NCBI GenBank assembly: GCA_036768485.1
Contig: JAVLUZ010000703.1
Coordinates: 71,038 to 135,037, forward strand
Length of the DNA: 64,000 bases
Direction of reading: 5' to 3'
From: Mermis nigrescens
Lineage: Eukaryota; Nematoda; Enoplea; Mermithida; Mermithidae
Part shown: piece by piece, positions 52,009 to 60,983 of the stretch
How the letters are laid out: each line of letters opens with the position of its first letter
How positions within the stretch are numbered: position 1 is the first letter of the stretch
Notes under the pieces: generated by a model
What the model was told of the DNA's origin: nothing
The model's input: only the letters and a program-made list of their open reading frames with translations
The model's database searches: none
Program-made: the position numbers and the translations under genes

Positions 52009-53215
52009 TCTACTATATATTTGTGAAAGTTTGTTTGTGTGTTCGGGGTTGGCTCCGGCCCCATAACACTTGGTTGGCTGACGTTTTGGCCCGAGCTCGG
52101 CCTACCGGCTAGGGGTGTAGTAGCGACATTTGAATTTCACCAATCCCACCCTGCACAGGGGTTAATCGGGAGGCGTCCCTATGCTTAAGCATGGCCGATT
52201 TTGGGAGAGCCGATAACATGTGCCAAAAGATGCAGTGATATAAGATAGGAGATGCCCTCTGCTATAACATATGAGTGATATAAGATATCACGTGATATAT
52301 GACACCCTTTGCTGCAACGAACAAAAAATTTTTAGAACATCAAAAATATGGTTTGACCAAAAAAATTTTTCAAAACATCCCAAAAACATCAAAAATATGG
52401 AATTGACCAAAACAATTTCCAGAACATCCCAAAACATCACAGATATGATTTTGGCTAAAGAATTTTCAAAACCATTCTGTAACGTCAAAAATATGGATTT
52501 GATCAAAAAATGTACAGGGGTGAAGCGGGAGGCGTCCCTATGCGTAAGCATTGCCATTCCGGGACACAGCCAATTTTTTGCCAAATTTCGAAAATCGGAC
52601 TAGATTCAGTTTACACTATTTTCGGGTTACGGTACTTTTGCCGCTGCGTGCGTTTTAACGTAGGATCGGACGCAATATAGCCTACATAAAGCTACAAGAT
52701 GGGCAATGCTATAGGGTACAATGTGATATAAGATACCCTGTCTGTGCCGTAACATGCAGTGATATAATATAGGAGATACCCTCTGCTATAACATATGAGT
52801 GAAATAAGATATCACTTGATACACCCTTTTGCTACGACAAACAAATTTTTAAAACATCAAAAATTTGATTTGACCAAAAAACTTACCAAAACATCCCAAA
52901 ACATCAAAAACATGGGTTTGATCAAAAAAATTTCCAGAACATCCCAAAACATTAAAAATATGATTTTGGCTAAAGAATTTTCAAAACCATTCTGTAACGT
53001 CAAAAATATGGAAAAATATGGATTTGATCAAAAAATGGTTGACAACAAACTTTTTAAAAAATCAAAAAAATTAAATATGGTTTTTACCAACAATTTTTTA
53101 GAAATACCCCAAAAACATCAAAAGTCCCGAAAAATGAAAAATACAAATGACATCTCAATCCCATATAGCTATCAGGCCTAAGTTCAGCCCAGGCAACGCC
53201 GGGCAGCTCAGCTAG
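52009..53215 (+). mobile_element. non-autonomous Helitron
   Basis: Starts TCTACTATATATTTGTG directly after an A and ends ...CAGCTAG directly before a T. This is the Helitron rule: TC to CTAG, inserted between A and T, without target duplication. Just before the end, GCCCAGGCAACGCCGGGC forms a short hairpin, as expected for the 3' terminator. The interior has two diverged direct repeats of about 300 bp (from 52233 and from 52751, both with 'ctctgctataacatatgagt') rich in 'aaaacatcaaaaatatgg'-like minisatellite units. No Rep/helicase ORF. Confidence 0.88.
53190..53215 (+). terminator. Helitron 3' hairpin and CTAG end
   Basis: Stem GCCC/GGGC plus GGC/GCC with loop AAC and one bulged A, followed within 8 nt by CTAG. 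In Helitrons this hairpin marks where rolling-circle transposition ends. Confidence 0.8.
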
Positions 53216-53854
53216 TATTTCAATAATTCTCTAAAAAGCTGGTTGCCCTCGAATACTTGACTAATTTAGTTTTAAACTTCTTGTTATGAGTTATGACCGA
53301 GCATGGTAAATTTTATACACTATACATTATTGCTCTTATAGAATAAACGTGTAGTAAAAATTGAATTCACATTGAAGCGACTGACTTTTTAATAATCCTA
53401 ATTACTCCACCGGTCTGATACATAGACTGGTTTTAGGCATAGATACTCCTAGCGTAGCAGCGAAAGTCCAAACGACCAAACTTCAAGTCGGTAAAAAATT
53501 AAAAGCAAACAAAGTTAAGAAGCAACTTATAAAGAGAGGATGCAAAGCAAACAAAGGAATAAATTGTAAAGGCTGAGCGACGGATTTGATTTGAAATGTT
53601 TACGTCGTCAATAAACAGTTAGCCCTTTTTGCCCTGACAGGTTGCCAAATGCCAAACAACGATTTTTTTGTCGTAAACTTCGAAATTATTCTACCACTTA
53701 TTTCGTTAAACTTCTGAAGACAGCCAAAATTATTTATAAGAAAAGATTATTATGCGGGATAATCTATACGAAATGATCAACAAATAGACTGTACATATAA
53801 CAAAAAGAAAAGGGACTCGCTATCGGAATGGCGCTATCAACACTAAACAGCATT

Positions 53855-54115
53855 GCTTGGGTGGGCAACAGTCAAATTCTGGATGTCTGTGAGAAAAGCT
53901 GCTAAAAAGAAGAGAAAATTAAATTATGGGGCCTGCCGGATTAATAGGGGTTTTTCGGGTATCGGGGGTTCATATCACACTTGAATATAAGATTTAGACC
54001 TCCTAGAATCCAAAATATTTCCAGCAGATTGCTCCGGACCCCTAGAATTGAATTTTTGGTGCATTTTTTGGCAGTTTCGTCCCATTAGACCTCCAGAACT
54101 TGATCGTTACCTACG
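53855..54115 (+). repeat. family E copy (two parts)
   Basis: 'gtgggcaacagtcaaattct' and 'taatagg-ggtttttcggg', then 'cctagaattgaatttttggt' and a distal piece ending 'ttacctacgtatggt'. Confidence 0.55.
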
Positions 54116-54119
54116 TATG

Positions 54120-54640
54120 GTATAGCCCACACCCGCAGGTCGATAGGTGCACAGTATGGCCGATCTGGGAGGAGAGGTCAAAAATTTTGCTTTTTTGGGT
54201 AAAAATGACCTCAAAAATTGGCATAAACGCTATTATAGCGTTAATACTACGTTATTCCAAAATTTTCAATTCCAAGCACTTTTGAATAAAACGCAATTTT
54301 CATCCATCTTGGTCTTCATTTTGCCTCATTTTCTACACAAACTACCCCGTTTTTCCATTCTGGGGCCTCTAGGTCGCGAATACCCACCCCTTCCCCACGT
54401 GCATGTCCACGTCTACGTAAGCTTATATATACCTATTGATCATAGATGCACCGTGACAGAGTGGCCAGGGAGGGGTGAAATCCTGAATTTATTCACAATA
54501 TTTGTGTTTATTAAAAAATAGTTTAAATTGCTTCAAAATAGAGTATTTCGGGCCGAAATCGCCCGATCGTACCTAACTTTCGAAATCTTCAGTGGGGTGG
54601 TAGGCGATACCCCCTTATCACCCCTCCCAAAGTGCATGTA
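54120..54640 (+). repeat. family A, two units
   Basis: First unit 'gtgcacagtatggccgatct' to 'cacgtgcatgtccacgtc'. The second, shorter unit starts 'gatgcaccgtgacagagtgg' and ends 'aaagtgcatgtacgc', 26 bp before exon 3. Confidence 0.65.
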
Positions 54641-54665
54641 CGCTATTGATATATGATTTCTGCAG

Positions 54666-55005
54666 GTTTCAAGCATGGAACAGCTCCCAACGCCGTTTAT
54701 GCTGCATTTTCGCCGGCGTAGCGTTGTGCGCCTTTTTGTACTGTTTGCCTCGTTATTGGGAGGTGACTTCGGGGCTTTGTTTCGAAGTGAGCGAGTTGCG
54801 GAACGAGCCCCGCATAACGGACACGTTTATGCGCCGCTCAACTTCCTACTGGCTGTTGTACAGGGTGCTGGGCGGCCTGCTTTTGTACTCGGTTGGGCCT
54901 TTTTTCACACTAGTCCTCTTGACGGTCAAAATCGGCGTCGAAATCAGCACGTCGAACAAGCGTTACGAATCGGTGGCGCCGCCGGAACTTGTCGCATTCA
55001 ATAAT
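54666..55005 (+). CDS. FMRFamide-receptor-like GPCR, exon 3 (residues 161-274)
   Basis: Encodes the rest of intracellular loop 2 (FQAWNSSQRR), TM4 (about 171-188) running into LPRYWE (188-193), extracellular loop 2 with a single cysteine in GLCFEV (C199), TM5 (about 224-252) with its helix-bending proline P239, and the start of loop 3. The PR(F/Y)(F/W)E motif after TM4 is a family mark of FMRFamide-type receptors. The usual TM4 tryptophan is missing. Acceptor TTTCTGCAG, donor GTAAGC; the exon starts with the third base of codon 161 and ends on a codon boundary. An open frame from 54675 in a second reading frame is a shadow. Confidence 0.92.
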
Positions 55006-55017
55006 GTAAGCAGGGTT

Positions 55018-55405
55018 CGCACATATGCGTGTACTTGGGGTGGAGGCTTTGACCCCCAGCATGGCAACTGAGCCGAGCCCCTGCAAAAATGGCTGCGACC
55101 CCCTCCCCCAGAATTGTCGATTTTTCGTAAAAATTGTAAAAAGTGTGCCTTTTTAAACGTTTTTAGCTCATTTTTTACTCAAAAGTCTCGAATTTTCGGC
55201 GCTTCGTTTTTTGACTACATTTTTGCTCAATTCGCTCGATTTTTTTCAAAATTTTTTTCATGTTTTTATGTTCTAAAAAGAACATGCATTGTCCGAACCG
55301 TAACAGGTTCTTTTGACGTGTACCCATCGTTTTTGTCCCCAGGAAGGCTCTTTTTAAAAATTTTCTGGTTCGACCCCCTCTCCCTGAATTCCCATGCTGC
55401 ACCTA
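55018..55405 (+). repeat. family D copy
   Basis: 'tttgacccccagcatggcaa', 'tgcctttttaaacgttttta', 'ttcgctcgatttttttcaa' and 'cccatgctgcacctatatg'. Matches 24235-24590 box for box. Confidence 0.65.
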
Positions 55406-55869
55406 TATGCATCTGCGCTTATTTCAAAAAATCGTACGAAGCAGGACGAAAAAATTTTTTAGATGCAAAATGGGAGGTTTATGAACCAAAAAATCCCAGA
55501 TAAATTGACAAATTGATAAATTCTAGTTTTTCGCGAAATGCTCCGCGTGGAAAAATGTTTGGGCATCGAAATTGCGTAAATGTGCGAAACGATCCGCAAA
55601 CCGTGATTTAGAGATTTTTTCGCCATTTCGGAATATTTTAGTCTTTTAATTTTTAAGGTCATATTAAGTTAATAAGATTCTCGTCTTATTGACGATTCTG
55701 CGTGCACACCTACGGATGAGGTGGGGAACGCCTACCAAATCAAGTCGATCCCTCCGCAGAAGCATATGCTTTCTAACATAATTTAGGCAAGATTTGCATA
55801 TTTTAGGTGTTTTCTGGCTAATTCAATTTTTTAGCAATAGCGAAGCCATTATGTTCTGAAAATTAAAGG

Positions 55870-56330
55870 TTAGAAGGGATCAGATGCATATGGCCGATGG
55901 GTGGTCTGCCGGTCTGGGTGAGATTGCAGTTAGTGAGCTTGTTTTAGCCAAAGTGACCTTAGAAACTGGTAAAACTACGTTATTCCACAGTTTTTGGCCA
56001 ATTTCATTTTTCCCAAAAAATGTTCTATTTTTCGGTAGTTCTAGACCAGACATGCATGTGGGGGAGGTGAGGTTTTGGGGTCAAGAAGACCCCTCAGAAT
56101 GGAAAAATGAACAATTTAATGGGGAAAATGGAGGCCAAAAACGGATGAAAATCGAAAATTTTTTTCGATACTGCCTGAAATTGACCAGAAAATGTGTAAT
56201 AACATGTTTTAACTCTATTTTAGCGCCTATACCAGTATTTCAGGTCATTTTGGTCCAAAAAAGCTTATTTTTCGACCTCCTCCGGACCAACTGACCCCCA
56301 GATCGGCCATTCTGTGCAACTATGGTATAG
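55870..56330. repeat. family A, head-to-head partial pair
   Basis: A plus-oriented fragment ('cttagaaactggtaaaac' to 'tttccc') is followed by a reverse unit ('gaccagacatgcatgtgggg' to 'cagatcggccattctgtgca'). Confidence 0.65.
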
Positions 56331-56475
56331 ACGATACATGGGCGGCAAGAAAATTCTAGGGGGTCTGGTCAGGTGAAATGGCCAAAAATATTACTAAAAA
56401 TAGAATTCTGAGAGTATACAGTAGTTTGCGATGGTTTTTTATATTTTTTGAGGGTAGTGCACACCTCCCCCAACG
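56330..56475 (+). repeat. family E copy
   Basis: 'gatacatgggcggcaagaaa', 'aattctagggggtctggtca' and 'taaaaatagaattctgagag'. Confidence 0.65.
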
Positions 56476-56583
56476 TGTGGTCTACAAAAATCGAAAATTC
56501 TCCAAAATTACGGTCGTCTACTTCCCAATGTTCGAGCTTCCGCTCGTATTTTCGCGTCCTAGCCGCGATTTTTTTTCGGACAG

Positions 56584-57072
56584 GAATCGTCGGTCGCGGC
56601 CGACAATATGGCCGCGTCGGACGGCACCAGCAGCTCGAACGGCTTGCGTCCGAGCTTCAGCGATCACGCGACGGCCGTCGACGTCGTGCGAATGTGGGTG
56701 CGCGGCGGCAGCAAGTCGCTGTCGCTGAAGAAGCGCCAGTCGGCCGGCACGCTCAGCGGCGGCGCGTCGCCCGAAAAACGCCTCAACCAATGGATGCACG
56801 TGGCGATGATGAGCAAGTTTTTGCTCTGCTACTCGTTTCCGATATTTTTGGACGTTTGGGAATTGGTGAAGCCGTCGGTGGCCCAGGACGCGCGGCGCCT
56901 CTGGAATTTGATGACGCACGCATCGTTGTTTCTGGTCGCGTTGAACAGCTCGTGCAATTTTTTCATCTATTTCGCTACCAGCGAACGATTTCGCGCCGAT
57001 TGCGCCCATTCGCTGACGCGTTCGTCGAAACGCGCCCGACGATTCTTTAAACTGAGAAGCGATTTTACGTGA
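56584..57072 (+). CDS. FMRFamide-receptor-like GPCR, exon 4 (residues 275-436 and stop)
   Basis: Encodes most of intracellular loop 3 (Ser/Thr- and Arg-rich, with SLSLKKRQS as a possible kinase or G-protein contact), TM6 (about 344-368) with FLLCYSFP (P360), extracellular loop 3, TM7 (about 383-404) and a short basic tail ending TGA. TM7 has NSSCNFFIY (395-403): the usual NPxxY is NFFIY, which is typical of FMRFamide-like receptors. It is followed by SERFR, the helix-8 start. The exon is phase 0 and distinctly GC-rich, which creates long spurious frames on both strands (56448-57050 and 56518-57009). Confidence 0.92.
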   Translation, partial: ESSVAADNMAASDGTSSSNGLRPSFSDHATAVDVVRMWVRGGSKSLSLKKRQSAGTLSGGASPEKRLNQWMHVAMMSKFLLCYSFPIFLDVWELVKPSVAQDARRLWNLMTHASLFLVALNSSCNFFIYFATSERFRADCAHSLTRSSKRARRFFKLRSDFT

Positions 57073-57447
57073 AACCCTATTTTGTGTTTATATCAATGCT
57101 TGATGAGTAGATTAGCAATTTCCAAAAAATCGTAGAGAGAGCGTCTAACATACATGCACATGCCATATTAGTACTTTTGAGTACGTTTTACTCGAAAAGC
57201 GCTCAAAATTGATAAATTTTTGCATTTTTTAGTGGTAAAAGTGATAAAATGCAGTCAAAATAGACTAAAAATGCTTTTAAAATGCAATATTACCACGAAA
57301 AAAACGTTTCATAGGCTATTTTGATCATTTTGATCGTTGAAACAGCAAAATCGTGAACGTTAAATTTACTGTTTTGAATTTTTGGGATTTCACCCCCCCC
57401 CCTGTTGGACCTGACCTTGTGCACCTAATTTTTAAACTTTTTAGGCG
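57073..57447. other. downstream of the GPCR, nothing recognised
   Basis: I see no canonical AATAAA close to the stop codon, so the 3' end of the transcript cannot be placed. A C-rich box at about 57392-57402 resembles repeat ends. Confidence 0.45.
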
Positions 57448-57455
57448 CTTCGCGC
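57448..57455 (+). repeat. 8-bp target duplication, left copy
   Basis: CTTCGCGC, repeated at 58934-58941 on the far side of the hAT-like element. Confidence 0.85.
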
Positions 57456-58933
57456 CAGAGGCGTAGCCAGGATTTTGGTTCGGGGGGCATGAACAAAAGA
57501 TTTTTAAGACTACTTTTGCATTGAATGCCAGTGATGTATGTACAGAAAAACTGAGTTTTTCGATTTTTGGTAGTGTGGTCTAGCTAATTTATGGGTTTTT
57601 AAAGATCAGATGTAAAGTGGCACGAAGTGCCGAAAATTTTTGGAATTTACCGTTTTCATAGAGAATTAACGGCCTTTCTATTGACAAACAGTTCGGAAAT
57701 AATAAGTGGCGCAAAGTGCAGAGAAATTTGGTCATTTTTTACCGCCCTTAACATTTTGTAGCTCTGTGAATACTAATAGTCTGACAGAGCAGAAAATTGT
57801 CAAATTTGTACAAAACAATTTTGAGAGTTCAAGCTTCTTGCAAGAAAACTGCGAATTATTAAGTTTGTCTGAAGATATTTTCAGTGATTCTGGCTTTTAA
57901 ATTCAATGCTGGAGTTTTAAAAAAGGATGAACAGTAATTGGAGGCGCTGTGCGCCGAAAATTTTTTGAAGGTTTTGCACTTTAAACTCAATTTATACCGC
58001 TTAAATCATACAAAACAGACAAATTAACCGGCGCGAAACGCCAGAAATTTTTAGAAATTTTTAACCCTTTTACCTAGCTTCTTCTCCCTTAAATCTTGTT
58101 GCACAAGCACAACGAGATTTTACGGCTGCGGGGGTCTGGGGTGGCGCGCTCAAGCGTTCCCAGCGGGGTTCGGGGCAGAGTCCCTACATTTTGTAAAAAA
58201 GCCATGTTAAATAGTAACGTTAAAATTTTCGCAAAATCGGCTAAATATCGGTTCTGAATCAAGCCTGAAAATACTTAAAATTGATGAACTCCTACATTGC
58301 ACAAAACTTCTGAGCGGAAATGCGTTTTTCAATCTCTGCTAATTACATAGCGCAGCAACGGGGGTCGCTGCCAAATGATATAGAAAAATAAATCAATAAA
58401 AATTTTGTTCTTACCGTTTTCAGGCCCATTTGTGGCCTTCTTATTAACAAAATGCAGTTCAAAGAACAAGAAATGTGCAAAAGCATAAGAAAATTTGGCC
58501 ATTTCTTACCTTTTTAGAATAGGATTACGTGTCCTTGTAAAGAAAGACAAACAAAGCAAAGCATAGACAAACTGGTACACAAAAGACAAACAAAGCAGAG
58601 AATAGACAAACTAGTACACAATCATTTTCGCACTTTTACTATTATGTATGCTCAACAAGCATGCGCAGTTCCATTCAACGAACAAATAGTGCAGTAAATT
58701 ACTAGAGAGATGTGATATGCTGGATTATTTTAGCTGATTCAAGCTTTTAAATTCATTGGATCTATATAACAATAAATAATAATGACTCGGCGCGAAGCGC
58801 CGGAAAATTTTGGCGTTTATGCCTGTCTGAAGTCAGTTTTCTCACACACATTATTGCAACATGAAAATCAACAATATTTCTGAAAATTTCGGGGAGGGGG
58901 CATGTGCCCCCTGCCCCCCTGGCTACGCCTGTG
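57456..58933. mobile_element. hAT-like transposon, non-autonomous
   Basis: Ends CAGAGGCGTAGCCAGG and, inverted, CACAGGCGTAGCCAGG, followed on both sides by a G- or C-rich box. Exact 8-bp duplication CTTCGCGC. The 8-bp duplication and CAGAGG-type end fit the hAT superfamily. 1,478 bp, no transposase domain in any frame. The inside holds several GGCGC-NNN-GCGCC palindromes and a tandem duplication of about 40 bp (58540-58620, 'gacaaacaaagca'). Confidence 0.85.
58540..58620 (+). repeat. two-copy tandem repeat, ~40 bp
   Basis: Two copies of 'gacaaacaaagcanagnata' plus 'gacaaactngtacaca' lie within the hAT-like element. Confidence 0.8.
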
Positions 58934-58941
58934 CTTCGCGC
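58934..58941 (+). repeat. 8-bp target duplication, right copy
   Basis: CTTCGCGC, identical to the left copy. Together with flanking bases the empty site reads as the palindrome GGCGCTTCGCGCC. Confidence 0.85.
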
Positions 58942-60337
58942 CAAATAGTCAGTTTTCGGCATTTTTTCGTGCAAGAGCACGCGATGGAGAACGAAATGAA
59001 CATGGGCAGATTTAAAGGGGCAAGGGCGCCTCCCCCTCCCATCGGCCAAAAATTATTGGCAAGATAAAGAAAGGATATGCAATTAAAATTCGCCGGCGCT
59101 TCGCGTCCGTATCTATTAGAATTCACTTTGTCGGCGGTCCGGAAGCAATATTTTTGCTCAGGGAATAGTTTTAGACGATTTCATATACTGAGACAGTTTT
59201 TTCAGTGTAGTTTTCCTCTATTTTCTAGCATAACATCAAAATTTTCCACATTTTACGTCAAAATCGTGATTATTCATGCTTAAGGTCCGCTTTAATTTCA
59301 AAATTTTTCTTGTGCCTCGCGCTAGATTTTCGCTAGAAAAATTTCCGAGCAGAATTGTCTACAATTTTAAATTTTTTCGAACAAAATATTGCCTGGAGCG
59401 TTCTTGAAACTTTGGTGGAATGCTTTTCACAGTGGGAGAATGTTCTGACTTTTCCCGCCAAGGAGAAAATTCTGAAATCACTATAATTATGTTTTATGAT
59501 CTTGATATTTACGCCAGTGGGTTTGGCACGTTATTATTAGCTTCAGCACAAAATTATCTACCAAAATATTTAAGGAAAACAAAAATCCAAAAGTCGGCCC
59601 ATAAATATGTAAATTCAGGTTTATCTGTTCGTGATTTGTGAACATTCGTGTAATGTGATGTAAATTAAGAAGATCGTTATGATTCAACTTAATGATAAGT
59701 TCTTATCTGTGAAACAATCGCGGAAGTTGTCAAAACTTATTCTAAGTTTTTGGGGCGCTAAATATTATTCTTTGGAATATCCTGCTCAATTCAACTTCTG
59801 GAGATTCTGACTCTTTCTCCGCATTTGCAAGCAAATTGTATAGTCGAGGTAATACGTTTTGCTATTGTACTTTGCAATGTTATTATATTGCGTGTTTTTG
59901 ACGATGTATCCGTATTTCGAAAGTACAACACGCTATGCTTGAAGATTTTGTGTGTATCGAACAATAAAAAGTGTTTGTAAAACGTTTTGCAGCGATAGAT
60001 GGATTTTAAGGGTGAAATATTTAATTTTTAATTAAAAAGCTTATGAAAAATTAATTGTGAGGTTTAAAATTCGAACGCTAATATTATGGAATTTTTGAAT
60101 ATTCAACAAAAAAGCGGACAGCTTATTGTCAATCGCTTGCGGTTTTTACACTGTTCGCTCTTTTTATATAATAGCATTGGTTGTATGCATACATTTGAAA
60201 GCAATACTAGAATTAGAGGAAGGGCGGCTCCTACTATGTATCACACAATTTTGGGTATAAGTTTTGAAGTTATCGTAATCTGTCGGCTAACGGCCGATAA
60301 AATTCGTAGAATTTATGCTCAGTCAAAAAATTAGACT
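58942..60337. other. no gene; degenerate MITE at the right edge
   Basis: A palindrome relative (GGCGCTTCGCG) lies at about 59094-59104. 60236-60337 is a degraded TAGTCTGTTTCACA-family MITE ('tatcacacaattttgggtat', 'atcgtaatctgtcggcta'). Otherwise nothing recognised. Confidence 0.5.
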
Positions 60338-60855
60338 GACCACAGGTGTGCTTTGACAGCGTTTTGCGTTTTTTCGATGCTGATTGCCGATTATTACACG
60401 AATTTCAGTCGTTTTTGTAAAGAAGCTCGTTTTTACATTACTCACTTTGATTTTAAAGCTTAGTGTTTTGAAGTTCTTCAGAATATATTACGAATTAAGT
60501 TTCTCTTTCGATTCCACTTTTAATCGAAATGCGTAATAGCATTCAAACTTTCCTACACGATTCTCGAATCGGTGATTCTTATCTCGAATTCTCATATTTT
60601 CGGTAAAAGAATCTTAAGCTAGCTCGATTCAGCTTGCAACCCACTCATGTGCTTTTGGTTAGAAATAACTAATGCTTCAAAGTTCACTCGTATGACACAT
60701 CCCGGATTCTCGGTTTTATAAAATATCGTGCAGATACGCTTTTTCGTTATTCGGGCCATCTTACTTATTTTCCATTGAGCGTTTATCGTGAATATTATTA
60801 TTTTACATATTCTTTTCCACGTTTAATACATTCTAACCACTGAACGCACTTCACA
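60338..60855 (+). repeat. candidate 5' LTR (left edge uncertain)
   Basis: The right edge is inferred from the ...CA that precedes the primer-binding site by 3 nt. The left edge is a guess: a TG follows the degraded MITE at about 60338. The segment contains a TATA box about 140 bp before its right end. The partner LTR is outside the window, so this cannot be confirmed by self-comparison. Confidence 0.4.
60717..60724 (+). promoter_or_regulatory. TATA box of the LTR element
   Basis: TATAAAAT, placed where a U3 promoter is expected relative to the primer-binding site. Confidence 0.45.
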
Positions 60856-60858
60856 TTC

Positions 60859-60876
60859 TGGTGCGTTAGCCGGGAA
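60859..60876 (+). promoter_or_regulatory. primer-binding site, tRNA-Gly-like
   Basis: TGGTGCGTTAGCCGGGAA starts with TGG and is the complement of a tRNA 3' end of the form TTCCCGGC-TAACGCA-CCA. This matches the T-stem, acceptor stem and CCA of glycine tRNA of the GCGTT... type (UCC anticodon in animals). It would prime minus-strand DNA synthesis. Confidence 0.6.
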
Positions 60877-60983
60877 CTTTGTAACAATATTCACACTCGA
60901 CTTTAATAAGTTTGAATTATTCGATTGTTTCTCACGTATAATTATTGCTTAATTAGAACGACGGTTTCTATATCGCAAAATAA

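Larger units (their letters stand above)
50779..54665 (+). other. GPCR intron 2 (3,887 bp)
   Basis: Donor GTAAAT, acceptor TTTCTGCAG. Holds a complete Helitron (52009-53215), a family E copy and family A copies. 50780-52008 and 53216-53854 show nothing I can name; several AT-driven frames there have no domain. Confidence 0.85.
55006..56583 (+). other. GPCR intron 3 (1,578 bp)
   Basis: Donor GTAAGC, acceptor TTTTTTTTCGGACAG, phase 0. Filled by one copy each of families D, A and E. The stretch 55406-55870 holds nothing recognisable. Confidence 0.88.

Noticed and set aside
54675..55004. Alternative 109-codon frame over GPCR exon 3
   Set aside because: Shadow of the true frame, which carries TM4, LPRYWE and TM5.
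56448..57050. 200-codon plus frame and 163-codon minus frame overlapping GPCR exon 4
   Set aside because: The GC-rich exon keeps other frames open. Only the frame with TM6/TM7 motifs and correct splice phase is supported.
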